Assembly (NCBI GenBank): GCA_902532015.1
Contig: CACAGI010000002.1
Coordinates: 62,001-126,000, forward strand
Reading direction: 5' to 3'
Source of the DNA: an uncultured SAR86 cluster bacterium
GTDB taxonomy: Bacteria; Pseudomonadota; Gammaproteobacteria; Magnimaribacterales; Magnimaribacteraceae
Length of the DNA stretch: 64,000 bases
Below, piece after piece: positions 21,457-31,203 of this stretch (the stretch's first letter is position 1; the number at the start of each line of letters is the position of its first letter). Both the position numbers and the translations under genes were made by a program. The notes under the pieces were generated by a model. That model searched no databases. It saw only the letters and a list, made by a program, of their open reading frames with translations, and was not told the DNA's origin.

Positions 21457-22635
21457 ATGGGAAATGCTTATATAGTAGGTGCAGTACGCACACCGGGAGG
21501 AAGAAAAAATGGAAAACTTAGTCAGTGGCATCCTACTGATTTAGGAGCTTTAGTTTTAGATGAGTTAGTTGAAAGAACAGGGGTTAAGCCAGAATTAATA
21601 GATGATGTTATTTTTGGCTGTGTTAGTCAATCGGGAGCTCAATCAGGTAATGTTGCGAGAAATGCTGTTCTTGCTTCTTCATTACCGGAATCAGTGCCTG
21701 GAACTACTGTAGACAGACAATGTGGATCCTCACAACAAGCTATACATTTTGCTGCTCAGGCTGTTATGTCTGAAACTCAAGATATAGTTATTGCAGGTGG
21801 AGTAGAAGTTATGAGTCAAGTACCTATAGGTGCAGCTATAGTAGATAGCTTTAAAGCAGGTCACGGGCAGCCCTATGGAGGAAAAGGTACTAGTGAAAGA
21901 TATCCTGGCGTTCAATTTAGTCAATTTACTGGGGCGGAAATGATGGCTAAAAGATGGGAGTTGTCTAGAGAAGAGCTTGATTCGTTTGCTCTTGCAAGCC
22001 ACCAAAAAGCAGTTAATGCAACCGAAGGTGGCTTTTTTGATAGAGAAATAGTTCCAGTGGAAGGGGACTTACCGAACGGCGATAAAGAAATGGTCACTGT
22101 AGATGAGGGTATTAGATTTGATGCAAGCGAAGAGAGCTTGTCTGGTTTGAACACTTTGTCAGAAGATGGAGTATTAACTGCAGGGACTTCTAGCCAAATC
22201 TGTGATGGTGCAGCTGCAATTATGCTGGTAAATGATGAAGGCCTAAAAAAATTAGGACTTAAACCAAGAGCAAAAGTTGTAGCTCTTGCTTTAGCTGGAG
22301 ATGATCCAGTAATTATGCTTACTGGTCCTATACCTGCATCGAAAACAGTGCTTGAGAAAGCTGAACTTAACATTAATGATATTGATCTATATGAAGTAAA
22401 TGAAGCCTTTGCTCCTGTACCTCTTGCTTGGGCTAAGGAATTAAAAGCCGATTTAGATAAATTAAATGTTAATGGTGGCGCTATGGCGCTTGGTCACCCT
22501 TTAGGTGGAACAGGCGCAAAATTAATGACAACCTTACTTCACGAACTTGAAAGAAGAGAAGGAAAGTATGGTCTTCAAGCTATATGTGAAGGAGGGGGCA
22601 CTGCTAATGCCATGATCATTGAAAGGCTTAGTTAA
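21457..22635 (+). CDS. Acetyl-CoA acetyltransferase / thiolase
   Basis: AVRTPGGRKNG, VDRQCGSSQQA, NVNGGAMALGHPLGGTGAK. Confidence 0.93.
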   Translation: MGNAYIVGAVRTPGGRKNGKLSQWHPTDLGALVLDELVERTGVKPELIDDVIFGCVSQSGAQSGNVARNAVLASSLPESVPGTTVDRQCGSSQQAIHFAAQAVMSETQDIVIAGGVEVMSQVPIGAAIVDSFKAGHGQPYGGKGTSERYPGVQFSQFTGAEMMAKRWELSREELDSFALASHQKAVNATEGGFFDREIVPVEGDLPNGDKEMVTVDEGIRFDASEESLSGLNTLSEDGVLTAGTSSQICDGAAAIMLVNDEGLKKLGLKPRAKVVALALAGDDPVIMLTGPIPASKTVLEKAELNINDIDLYEVNEAFAPVPLAWAKELKADLDKLNVNGGAMALGHPLGGTGAKLMTTLLHELERREGKYGLQAICEGGGTANAMIIERLS

Positions 22636-23908
22636 GTTCTTTTAAAGTGTTCAAAAGGTCTTCTTGAGAAACCATTAGTGGTTTCTCATCCTTCCTAATT
22701 TTTAATTCTAATTGATTACTTTCTAGTGCCTTGTCTCCGATTATTATCATAACTGGTATGCCTATAAGCTCCATATCAGCAAACTTTACACCAGGTCTTT
22801 TGTCTGTATTCTCCCAAAGAACATCAATTTTATTTTCTATCAATTGATTATAGATTTCTCCACATTTAGCTGATATGTCCTCTTTTCCTTTGGGATTGGC
22901 TTCTACAATTGCAACTTCGTAAGGGCTTAGAGAATTAGGCCAGATAATCCCCTTATCATCATGGTTTTGCTCAATAGCCGCAGCTACAATTCTAGACGCT
23001 CCTATTCCATAACATCCCATGTATGGAGTGATATTTTCTTTATCTCCTTGAACCTTTAAATTAAAGCTTTCCGAATACTTTTTACCCAGTTTAAAGATAT
23101 GACCAGCTTCTATTCCCCTTTTAAGCTTTAATTTACCCTTACCATCTGGACTATCTTTCCCTTCTAAAGAAGCAGGATCTTGATCCTCTTGCAACTCCAC
23201 AAGTAATTCAGCATTAATTGCATAGTCACTTTTATCACTAAATGCCAACAAGTCTTCACCCGAATCTGCTAAAACATGGAATTCTTCAGAGTCAGATCCA
23301 CCTATAGCACCACTGTCTGCCTTAACTAGACGATAATCTAATCCAAATCTTTGAAATATTTTTAAATAGGCCTCCCTTATGTTTTTATAAGTAAGATCCA
23401 GTCCTTCTTGATTTAAATCAAAGGAATAGGCATCTTTCATAACAAATTCTCTTGATCTCATTACACCAAATCTAGGTCTTATCTCGTCTCTAAATTTAGT
23501 TTGTATTTGATATAAAGTAATAGGAAGCTGTTTGTAGCTTGTAAGAATATTTTTGCATAGATCAGTTATTACTTCTTCATGGGTAGGACCTAAACAAAAT
23601 TCATTTTCGTGCCTATCTTGAAAAACCAAAAGCTCCGGACCATATTGATTTCTCCTTCCAGACTCCTCCCATAGCGATATGGGTTGAACCATCGGCATAA
23701 GTATTTCTTGAGCTCCAGCATTATTCATTTCTTCTCTAATAATATTTTCAACTTTATGTAATACTTTTTTACCAGTCGGAAGCCAGTTGTATATACCAGA
23801 AGAGACTTGACGCGTTAAACCAGCTCTAATCATTAGTTTGTGGCTAACTATTTCAGCATCAGAGGGATTCTCTCTTTGAGTAGCAAATATTAAATTCGAA
23901 GCTTTCAT
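22628..23908 (-). CDS. proS: Prolyl-tRNA synthetase, short form lacking most of the INS editing domain
   Basis: Class II motifs (SGIYNWLPTGKKVL, FRDEIRPRFGVMRSREFVMKDAYSF, GCYGIGASRIVAAAIEQ); 426 aa. Confidence 0.95.
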   Translation of the reverse strand: MKASNLIFATQRENPSDAEIVSHKLMIRAGLTRQVSSGIYNWLPTGKKVLHKVENIIREEMNNAGAQEILMPMVQPISLWEESGRRNQYGPELLVFQDRHENEFCLGPTHEEVITDLCKNILTSYKQLPITLYQIQTKFRDEIRPRFGVMRSREFVMKDAYSFDLNQEGLDLTYKNIREAYLKIFQRFGLDYRLVKADSGAIGGSDSEEFHVLADSGEDLLAFSDKSDYAINAELLVELQEDQDPASLEGKDSPDGKGKLKLKRGIEAGHIFKLGKKYSESFNLKVQGDKENITPYMGCYGIGASRIVAAAIEQNHDDKGIIWPNSLSPYEVAIVEANPKGKEDISAKCGEIYNQLIENKIDVLWENTDKRPGVKFADMELIGIPVMIIIGDKALESNQLELKIRKDEKPLMVSQEDLLNTLKELN

Positions 23909-24024
23909 GATTAATATATTTTAATACTATTATATTGATGATTTTAAAGAAGCTATATAGTTAAATTGCTATAATTATATTTTTGGTGAAGAATTCACCT
24001 TTTTTTACAATTAATGTTACTAAG

Positions 24025-24315
24025 ATGCCTACTTATATTTTTAAAAATACTAAGACTGAAGAGGTTTTTGAGATTCAAATGAGGATCTCAGAACTTGATG
24101 CTTATAAAGAAAAAAATCCAAATTACACCCAAGTACCTACTGCACCTTCTTTCAGGTTAAAGGGGAATGGTTGGTATGAAACTGATTTCAAGACAGGTAA
24201 TAAAAAGAATATAGCTAAAAGTGACAACGAGAAGCCTGCTGAATCAAAATCTCCAAAAGATAATAAAAAAGACACAAGCGAGAAAAAGAAGAAAACTGAA
24301 AAAGCATCTTCTTGA
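24025..24315 (+). CDS. FmdB-family small protein lacking zinc-ribbon cysteines (listed ORF starts at 23983)
   Basis: MPTYIFKNTKTEEVFEI...APSFRLKGNGWYETDFKTGNKKN; position immediately upstream of aspS as in other gammaproteobacteria. Confidence 0.75.
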   Translation: MPTYIFKNTKTEEVFEIQMRISELDAYKEKNPNYTQVPTAPSFRLKGNGWYETDFKTGNKKNIAKSDNEKPAESKSPKDNKKDTSEKKKKTEKASS

Positions 24316-24332
24316 ACATAAAGTAAATTGAG

Positions 24333-26114
24333 ATGAACAAAAGAACGCATAAATGTAATGAGGTCACAAAAGACCTAATAGGTAAGGACATATCTATTAC
24401 GGGATGGATTCGCAGAAGGAGAGATCATGGTGGTGTAATTTTCTTTGATGTTAGAGATGAGACTGGACTTGTTCAGGTTGTTTATAATCCTGAACTTAAA
24501 GAGATCTTTGGTCTTGCAGAAAGCTGTAGAAATGAATTTGTTATTTATGCAAAAGGCAAAGTAAGAGAAAGACCCGAAGGAACAATCAATAAGAATCTAA
24601 TTTCTGGAGAAGTTGAGATAGAAGCTACTGAATTAACTATTCTAAATACTTCTCTGCCTTTACCATTTCAATTAGATGAGCACTCATCTGTAGGGGAGGA
24701 AACTAGGCTAAAATTTAGATTCCTGGATTTAAGAAGAGATGAAATGCAATCTAATCTTAGACTTAGAGCGAAAGTATCACAGGTTTTAAGAGAATATTTA
24801 AACCATAATGATTTTATAGAGATAGAGACTCCTTTATTGACTAAAGCCACTCCTGAAGGAGCAAGAGATTATGTTGTTCCCAGTAGAACTTTTCCGGGTT
24901 CTTTCTTTGCTTTACCACAGTCTCCACAATTATTTAAACAAACTCTGATGGCCTCTGGATTTGAAAGGTATTATCAGTTCGCCAAATGTTTTAGAGATGA
25001 AGATCTTAGGGCAGATAGACAGCCAGAATTTACGCAGTTAGACATTGAATCTTCTTTTGTAGATGCTTCTGAGATCATGAATCTTGTAACTGAGATGATT
25101 ACAAAAGTTTTTAAAGAATCACTTAATATTGATTTAGGCGATTTTCCCATTTTGTCTTACTCAGAAGCTATTAATCTTTATGGAATAGATAAACCAGATT
25201 TAAGAAACCCTCTAACTTTTATTGAAGTTAAAGATTTATTTAAAGACTCTGATTTTAAAGTCTTCAGTGAACCAGCTAATGACGAAGATTCTAGGATAGC
25301 TGCTTTATCTGTACCTAAAGGTGAAACGCTTACAAGAAAACAAATAGATGACTATACAGAATTTGTTGGAAACTATGGAGCTAAAGGGCTAGCTTATATA
25401 AGAGTAGAAGACCCTTCTAAAGGTAAAGAAGGTTTGCAGTCACCTATTATTAAATTTATTGACGATGAGATTATTAATAAACTTCTTACGGTATTGGACG
25501 CTAAGAAAGGTGACATAATATTTTTTGGAGCAGGGAAAAGAAATATAGTGAATGACTCTCTTGCAGCTTTAAGAAATTTGCTTGGTAAAGATCTGGATTT
25601 ATTAGAGTCTGACTGGGCTCCTTGCTGGGTAGTTGATTTTCCAATGTTTGAAAAGAATAACAAAGGAGAGTTGACTCCTTTACATCATCCCTTTACTGCC
25701 CCAAGAGGTAGTATTGATGAATTAAAGGCAGAGCCTCTAAATGCACTTACTGACGCTTATGATGTAGTTTTAAATGGCACTGAGTTAGGTGGAGGTTCGG
25801 TTAGGATACATGATCATGAGATGCAAAAGGCGGTTCTCAGCTTATTAGATATACATGAAGAACAAGCTGAAGAAAAGTTTGGTTTTTTGACCGCAGCTCT
25901 GCAGCATGGTTGTCCTCCTCATGCAGGATTAGCAATTGGTTTTGATAGGATGATTATGTTGATGACTAATTCTGAATCTATAAGAGATGTTATTGCCTTT
26001 CCTAAAACGCAAACTGCCTCTTGCTTGTTAACCGATGCACCCGGAGAAGCTTCAAATGAACAGCTTGATGAATTGCATATTAAATTTCATGGCCTGGAGA
26101 AGGAGAAAAAATAG
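24333..26114 (+). CDS. aspS: Aspartyl-tRNA synthetase
   Basis: [55 protein letters not shown]. Confidence 0.98.
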   Translation: MNKRTHKCNEVTKDLIGKDISITGWIRRRRDHGGVIFFDVRDETGLVQVVYNPELKEIFGLAESCRNEFVIYAKGKVRERPEGTINKNLISGEVEIEATELTILNTSLPLPFQLDEHSSVGEETRLKFRFLDLRRDEMQSNLRLRAKVSQVLREYLNHNDFIEIETPLLTKATPEGARDYVVPSRTFPGSFFALPQSPQLFKQTLMASGFERYYQFAKCFRDEDLRADRQPEFTQLDIESSFVDASEIMNLVTEMITKVFKESLNIDLGDFPILSYSEAINLYGIDKPDLRNPLTFIEVKDLFKDSDFKVFSEPANDEDSRIAALSVPKGETLTRKQIDDYTEFVGNYGAKGLAYIRVEDPSKGKEGLQSPIIKFIDDEIINKLLTVLDAKKGDIIFFGAGKRNIVNDSLAALRNLLGKDLDLLESDWAPCWVVDFPMFEKNNKGELTPLHHPFTAPRGSIDELKAEPLNALTDAYDVVLNGTELGGGSVRIHDHEMQKAVLSLLDIHEEQAEEKFGFLTAALQHGCPPHAGLAIGFDRMIMLMTNSESIRDVIAFPKTQTASCLLTDAPGEASNEQLDELHIKFHGLEKEKK

Positions 26115-26860
26115 TGGCAGGTCATTCAAAATGGGCAAATATAAAGCACAGAAAAGGAAGACAAGATGCTAAAAGAGGAAAAGTTTTTTCTGTCTTAATT
26201 AGAGAGCTTACAGTAGCTGCAAAATTAGGAGGGGGAGTACCAGAAGATAATCCCAGATTAAGGACAGCAATCGATAAGGCCTTATCGGCCAATATGACAA
26301 AAGATACTATAGAAAGAGCTGTACAAAGAGGAGCAGGCGGTTTAGAAGGTGAAAATCTTGAGGAAGTAACTTTTGAAGGATATGGCCCAGGTGGAATCGC
26401 AGTTATGGTTGAATCTATGACAGATAACAATAACAGGACAGTTGCAGAAGTTAGACATGCATTTACTAAGTCGGGAGGAAATCTAGGTACCAACGGTTCT
26501 GTTGCTTATCTCTTTAAAAAGAAGGGCTTAATTAGGGTTAAAAGCGGACAAAATGAGGATCTCGTAATGGAATTAGCCATTGATGCTGGAGCTGATGATA
26601 TGGAGGTAAATGAAGATACTTCTATGAGTATTACTTCTAGGCCAGAAGATTTTGAAAACATAAAAAATGTTTTAGTGGATAAAAAAATAATCGTTGAGGA
26701 CTCAGAGATATCATTTATACCAGAAAATACGGTTAAAGCTGATTTAGATACTTCTTTAAAAGTTTTTAAGTTATTAGAGTCCTTAGAAGAGTTGGACGAT
26801 ACTCAAACAGTAACATCAAATATAGATTTCTCCGATGAGATGTTGGAATATTTAGATTAA
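26114..26860 (+). CDS. yebC: YebC/PmpR family transcriptional regulator / translation factor
   Basis: AGHSKWANIKHRKGRQDAKRGKVFS; follows aspS. Confidence 0.97.
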   Translation: MAGHSKWANIKHRKGRQDAKRGKVFSVLIRELTVAAKLGGGVPEDNPRLRTAIDKALSANMTKDTIERAVQRGAGGLEGENLEEVTFEGYGPGGIAVMVESMTDNNNRTVAEVRHAFTKSGGNLGTNGSVAYLFKKKGLIRVKSGQNEDLVMELAIDAGADDMEVNEDTSMSITSRPEDFENIKNVLVDKKIIVEDSEISFIPENTVKADLDTSLKVFKLLESLEELDDTQTVTSNIDFSDEMLEYLD

Positions 26861-26863
26861 CTT

Positions 26864-27280
26864 ATGACTAATTCTAGAAATAAGGGAGCTTCTTTTGAGA
26901 GAGAGGTCGCAAACCTTTTGACCAATGACTTAGGTCTCAAGAAGAATATAAGACGAATACTCGAACAAACTAGAGAAAAACACCTTCCTGACTTAATGAT
27001 TGGTAGATGGTATTTAGAATGCAAAAGGTATGGTTCAGGTGCAGAACCTTTAGAGGCCTGGTGGCAACAAGTTCTTGATGCTACCAAAGAAAAAGGTATA
27101 CCCGCTCTAGTTTATAAATTTGATAGAAGACCTATTAAGGTTAGGGTTCCTATTGGTGCAATCAACCCTGATTTGCATATTGACTCGCCATTTAATGCAG
27201 ATCTTTTGTGGGATGATTTTATCTTTCTTCTAAAGGAGTTGTATTCGGAAGATATAGAGAATCATGATTTAGAAGACTAA
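26864..27280 (+). CDS. Putative PD-(D/E)XK nuclease, resembling phage/archaeal-type Holliday-junction resolvases
   Basis: NKGASFEREVANLL ... PDLMIGRWYLECKRYGSG ... AWWQQVLDATKEKGIPALVYK: ordered E, D and ExK core. Confidence 0.6.
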   Translation: MTNSRNKGASFEREVANLLTNDLGLKKNIRRILEQTREKHLPDLMIGRWYLECKRYGSGAEPLEAWWQQVLDATKEKGIPALVYKFDRRPIKVRVPIGAINPDLHIDSPFNADLLWDDFIFLLKELYSEDIENHDLED

Positions 27281-27675
27281 TGCACACTTTTAAGACCAGA
27301 GTTTATTATGAAGATACAGACGCCCAAGGCGTTGTTTATTACGCAAACTATTTAAGATTCTTTGAGAGAGCTAGAACAGAAGCACTTAGAGGGGCCGGAT
27401 ATGGGCAAATGAAATTAATGAAAGAAGGTCTTATTTTTGTAGTAAGAAATGTAGAAATGAAATTATTAAAACCTGCAAGACTTGACGATGAGCTTTCAAT
27501 AACGACTTCTCTCGTTAAGCTTGGAAAAGTAAGTTTTGATTTTAATCAAGACGTTTATGTTGGTGAAACGCTTGTAACTCAAGCAATAATCCAATGTGGA
27601 TGCCTAGATTATCAAAAATTTACTCCTTCTTCTCTTCCTGAGTATTTACATAAGGGTATGAAGAAACTAATCTAA
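27280..27675 (+). CDS. ybgC: Tol-Pal-associated acyl-CoA thioesterase YbgC
   Basis: YYEDTDAQGVVYYANYLRFFERARTEALR; directly upstream of tolQ. Confidence 0.95.
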   Translation: MHTFKTRVYYEDTDAQGVVYYANYLRFFERARTEALRGAGYGQMKLMKEGLIFVVRNVEMKLLKPARLDDELSITTSLVKLGKVSFDFNQDVYVGETLVTQAIIQCGCLDYQKFTPSSLPEYLHKGMKKLI

Positions 27676-27682
27676 ACATAGT

Positions 27683-28354
27683 ATGGAATTATCTATCATT
27701 GAATTATTTCTAAATGCCAGTCTTGTGGTGAAGTCTGTTATTGTTATCTTAATAGCTGCTTCGATACTTTCATGGATGATAATCTTTGAAAGATGGGTAT
27801 ATCTTAATAGATCTAAAGAAGAGGCTTTAGTCTTTGAGGATAACTTTTGGTCTGATCTAGGAGTAGAGGCTTTGTTAGAGAAAAGTCATGAAGACGGGCA
27901 CGAAGCCATTGGAGCAGAGTGTATTTTTCAAGCAGGTTATTTAGATTTTAAGCGATTAACTTCACAAAACCTTGATCCTGAGATAGTTATGGAGAGTATT
28001 CAAAGAAATATGCGAGTAACTCTTTCAAGAGAGCAGGTTCTAATAGAAAAAAATCTTCCATATTTAGCTACTATCGCTTCTGTTAGTCCCTATATAGGTC
28101 TTTTTGGAACTGTTTGGGGGATAATGAATTCTTTTAGGAGTTTGGCAGGAGCAAGTCAAGCAACTTTATCAGCAGTAGCACCAGGTATTTCAGAGGCTCT
28201 AGTCGCTACAGCTATAGGTTTATTTGCAGCTATACCAGCCTTAATTGCTTACAATAAATTTATATCTGAGTCTGATACTTTGCTATCAAATTATGAAGGC
28301 TTTATGGAAGAGTTTTCCGCTGTTCTACACAGAGAAATCCATTCTAATAAATAG
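27683..28354 (+). CDS. tolQ: Tol-Pal system protein TolQ
   Basis: ATIASVSPYIGLFGTVWGIMNSF, APGISEALVATAIGLFAAIPA. Confidence 0.96.
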   Translation: MELSIIELFLNASLVVKSVIVILIAASILSWMIIFERWVYLNRSKEEALVFEDNFWSDLGVEALLEKSHEDGHEAIGAECIFQAGYLDFKRLTSQNLDPEIVMESIQRNMRVTLSREQVLIEKNLPYLATIASVSPYIGLFGTVWGIMNSFRSLAGASQATLSAVAPGISEALVATAIGLFAAIPALIAYNKFISESDTLLSNYEGFMEEFSAVLHREIHSNK

Positions 28355-28355
28355 C

Positions 28356-28781
28356 ATGCAAAGGAGAAAGAGAAACTTAATATCTGATATCAATGTTGTT
28401 CCTTATATAGATGTTATGTTGGTATTATTAGTAATCTTTATGATTGCTGCTCCATTAATGGTACAAGGAGTTTTAGTAAATTTACCAGAGGCTTCTGCAG
28501 ATCCATTGCCAGTAAGAAAATCAGAACCTCTTATTGTTTCTATAAAAGATAATGGCGCAGTTTATTTAGAGGTTGAATCACTAGGTGGACAAGAATTGAA
28601 CCTAAAAGAGTTAAATCAAAATGTTTCAAAATTACTGGAAGCTGACCCAACACTTCAAATTGTTATAAGAGGAGATAGTAAAGTTCTATATGAGAAAGTG
28701 ATGATAATAATGGCAGAACTTCAGAGGGTTGGAGCTCAAGATATAGGCCTGATTACGAAACCTCCTTCAAGACAGAAATGA
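28356..28781 (+). CDS. tolR: Tol-Pal system protein TolR (listed ORF is extended to 28245)
   Basis: MQRRKRNLISDINVVPYIDVMLVLLVIFMIAAPLMVQGV. Confidence 0.95.
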   Translation: MQRRKRNLISDINVVPYIDVMLVLLVIFMIAAPLMVQGVLVNLPEASADPLPVRKSEPLIVSIKDNGAVYLEVESLGGQELNLKELNQNVSKLLEADPTLQIVIRGDSKVLYEKVMIIMAELQRVGAQDIGLITKPPSRQK

Positions 28782-29389
28782 ATTATTTAGCACCTTTGAG
28801 CCTTTCTTGTTTTATTCACTTAGGATTAGTTCTATCTTTTTCTAATTTATTCAGAATTGATACTGAATCTCTATCTCTATATGAATTAGACCCAATTCCA
28901 GCATATATAATTTATGAACAAGCTATTCAGAAGCAATCGAAAAGTAAAACAGTATCTATTCCTAGTGAAGTAAAACAAGACTTTCAAAAGAAACAAGACA
29001 ATATTACTGTTTCGGAACCTTCTATTGCTTTAAAAGAGATCGCAGAAAGTACACAAGTAGCTAAAAATAATTTCAATAGAGAAATTATAAGTTTTTCTCA
29101 ATCAGATATAAGTAAATATTCCTCAATAATTAAGCGCCAAGTTATGTCGCAATGGAAAAAACCTAGTGCTATATCTGGAAATCTAATTACAGAAATTAGA
29201 ATCACACTAGTTCCTACTGGAGAGATTATTAATACAAAAATAATAAAAGGAAGTGGGATAAAAAGTTTTGATGAATCTGCTTTGTCAGCTATTGCAAGAG
29301 TAGAAAGCTTTGAAAATTTACAGATGCCATCTAATTTATTCGAAAAACATTTTAGGCAATTTATTTTAGTTTTTAATCCTAGTAAATAA
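28778..29389 (+). CDS. tolA: TolA, short form
   Basis: N-terminal TM plus C-terminal TonB-like domain (TEIRITLVPTGEIINTKIIKGSGIKSFDESALSAI), tolR-tolB position. Confidence 0.85.
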   Translation: MNYLAPLSLSCFIHLGLVLSFSNLFRIDTESLSLYELDPIPAYIIYEQAIQKQSKSKTVSIPSEVKQDFQKKQDNITVSEPSIALKEIAESTQVAKNNFNREIISFSQSDISKYSSIIKRQVMSQWKKPSAISGNLITEIRITLVPTGEIINTKIIKGSGIKSFDESALSAIARVESFENLQMPSNLFEKHFRQFILVFNPSK

Positions 29390-29397
29390 ACCTTAAT

Positions 29398-30690
29398 ATG
29401 AAAACACTCAAGGGTATTTTGTTAATAATTCTGCTTATAACTTCGCAAGTAGGAGTCTCGCAACTAAGAATTGAGATCACCGGAGGAGCTGATGATCCTA
29501 TAAATATAGCTGTGGTACCTATCGAATGGAAACTTGATTCTCCTCAAGACGAATACTTGCATGAAATCATACGCTCAGATTTGGAATCATTTGGTGAATT
29601 TAAAGTTTTGCCACCTGCAAGCATGTTAAGTTTTCCTTCAACTCAAGAGGAAGTTTTTTATCGTGATTGGAGATTGTTGAAGGTAGATTATTTGGTGCTT
29701 GGTCAGGCAAATAAATCTGAAATAGAAGATGAACTTAAGATTTCTTACTTTATATTTGATATAGCAAGGGAAAAAGTTATACATAAGGCAATAATGACTG
29801 GCCCTTACAAATCACTTAGAAGAGTAGCCCACAATATGAGTGATAAGATATATAAGAAGATTCAGGGTATTCCAGGGATATTTTCTACTAGACTAGCTTA
29901 TATTGATAAGCCTTCTGCACAAGACTTAAATTATAACCTTAGAATAGCAGATATTGATGGTTACAATGGCATTTCGCTTTTTTCATCTCCTCAGCCAATA
30001 ATGTCACCTAATTGGTCTCCTTTAGGTAACAAGATTGCTTATGTTTCTTTTGAGGAAGGGACTTCTAGAATTTTTACGCAGACTGTTGCAACGGGAGAAA
30101 GGAAGGGAATCAAGTTAGAAAGAGGTATTAATAGCTCTCCTAATTGGTCTCCAGATGAAACAAAATTAGCTGCGGTTTTATCTAAGGAAGGCAACCCAGA
30201 CATTTTTATTTATGACCTAAAAAAGAACAGTTGGAAACAGATAACTGAACATTTTGGTATAGATACTGAACCAGATTGGTCTCCAAATGGTAAGTCGCTA
30301 CTTTTCACATCTAATAGATCAGGTTCTCCTCAAATATATCAGGTCAATATAAGAACTAAAAGAGTTAAACGATTAACTTTTGAAGGTACCTATAACGCAA
30401 GAGCAAGATATTTACCTGATGGCAAAAGTATAGTTTTTGTTCACAGAAGAAATGGAGTTTTTCATATTGCGAGCCAGAAGATTAGATCAGGAAAGGTTCG
30501 GATATTAACCGATACCTCTTTAGACGAATCTCCTACTATCTCACCTAATGGAAATGTTGTTATTTATGCTACTAAGAAAAATGATGAGGATGTTTTAGCA
30601 GGGATAACTATTGACGGTAAAACTAAATTTATTCTTCCTTCCCTGAAAGGTGAAACAAGAGAACCTGCTTGGTCACCTATATTAGATTAG
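29398..30690 (+). CDS. tolB: Tol-Pal system beta-propeller protein TolB
   Basis: LRIEITGGADDPINIAVVP, repeated NWSP/DWSPNGKSLLFTSNRSGSPQIY blades. Confidence 0.96.
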   Translation: MKTLKGILLIILLITSQVGVSQLRIEITGGADDPINIAVVPIEWKLDSPQDEYLHEIIRSDLESFGEFKVLPPASMLSFPSTQEEVFYRDWRLLKVDYLVLGQANKSEIEDELKISYFIFDIAREKVIHKAIMTGPYKSLRRVAHNMSDKIYKKIQGIPGIFSTRLAYIDKPSAQDLNYNLRIADIDGYNGISLFSSPQPIMSPNWSPLGNKIAYVSFEEGTSRIFTQTVATGERKGIKLERGINSSPNWSPDETKLAAVLSKEGNPDIFIYDLKKNSWKQITEHFGIDTEPDWSPNGKSLLFTSNRSGSPQIYQVNIRTKRVKRLTFEGTYNARARYLPDGKSIVFVHRRNGVFHIASQKIRSGKVRILTDTSLDESPTISPNGNVVIYATKKNDEDVLAGITIDGKTKFILPSLKGETREPAWSPILD

Positions 30691-30729
30691 TAGACAAATA
30701 AAAGTATAATAGCCACCTGGAGGCAAATA

Positions 30730-31197
30730 ATGACATTAAATAAACAATCATTTCTTATTTTTCTATCTCTTTTTATTATTACAGCTTGTGGTTCTATATC
30801 AAATGAAAGAACATCTGATGTAAGTGCCGTTTCAACTTCAGCTTCAGGAGTCTATTCTGATCAGGGACTAACTTCGAGTAATATTCTGTACTTTGCTTAT
30901 GATAAGTCTGATGTAAATGCAGAAGGAAGAGCTAAAATAAGAAGTTTGGCTAAGACTATTAATAAAGAAGGTTTGAGTGTAAGAGTTGAGGGCCATTGCG
31001 ATGAAAGAGGTACTAGGGAATACAATTTAGCATTAGGAGAAAATAGGGCTAAAACAGTTGCTGAGTTATTAATAATTAATGGTGTGTCTTCTTCTAAAAT
31101 AACAACCGTTAGTTATGGAGAAGAAAAACCAGCTGCTTCAGGATCTAATGAAAAATCTTGGTCTCAAAATAGACGCGCTTTGATTAAAACCTTTTAA
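30730..31197 (+). CDS. pal: Peptidoglycan-associated lipoprotein Pal
   Basis: Lipobox ITAC, OmpA-like VEGHCDERGTREYNLALGENRA. Confidence 0.96.
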   Translation: MTLNKQSFLIFLSLFIITACGSISNERTSDVSAVSTSASGVYSDQGLTSSNILYFAYDKSDVNAEGRAKIRSLAKTINKEGLSVRVEGHCDERGTREYNLALGENRAKTVAELLIINGVSSSKITTVSYGEEKPAASGSNEKSWSQNRRALIKTF

Positions 31198-31203
31198 AAG
31201 GAT

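Noticed and set aside
28245-28355. N-terminal extension of the tolR ORF
   Set aside because: It overlaps tolQ out of frame; TolR homology begins at MQRRKRNLISDINVVPYIDVM (28356).
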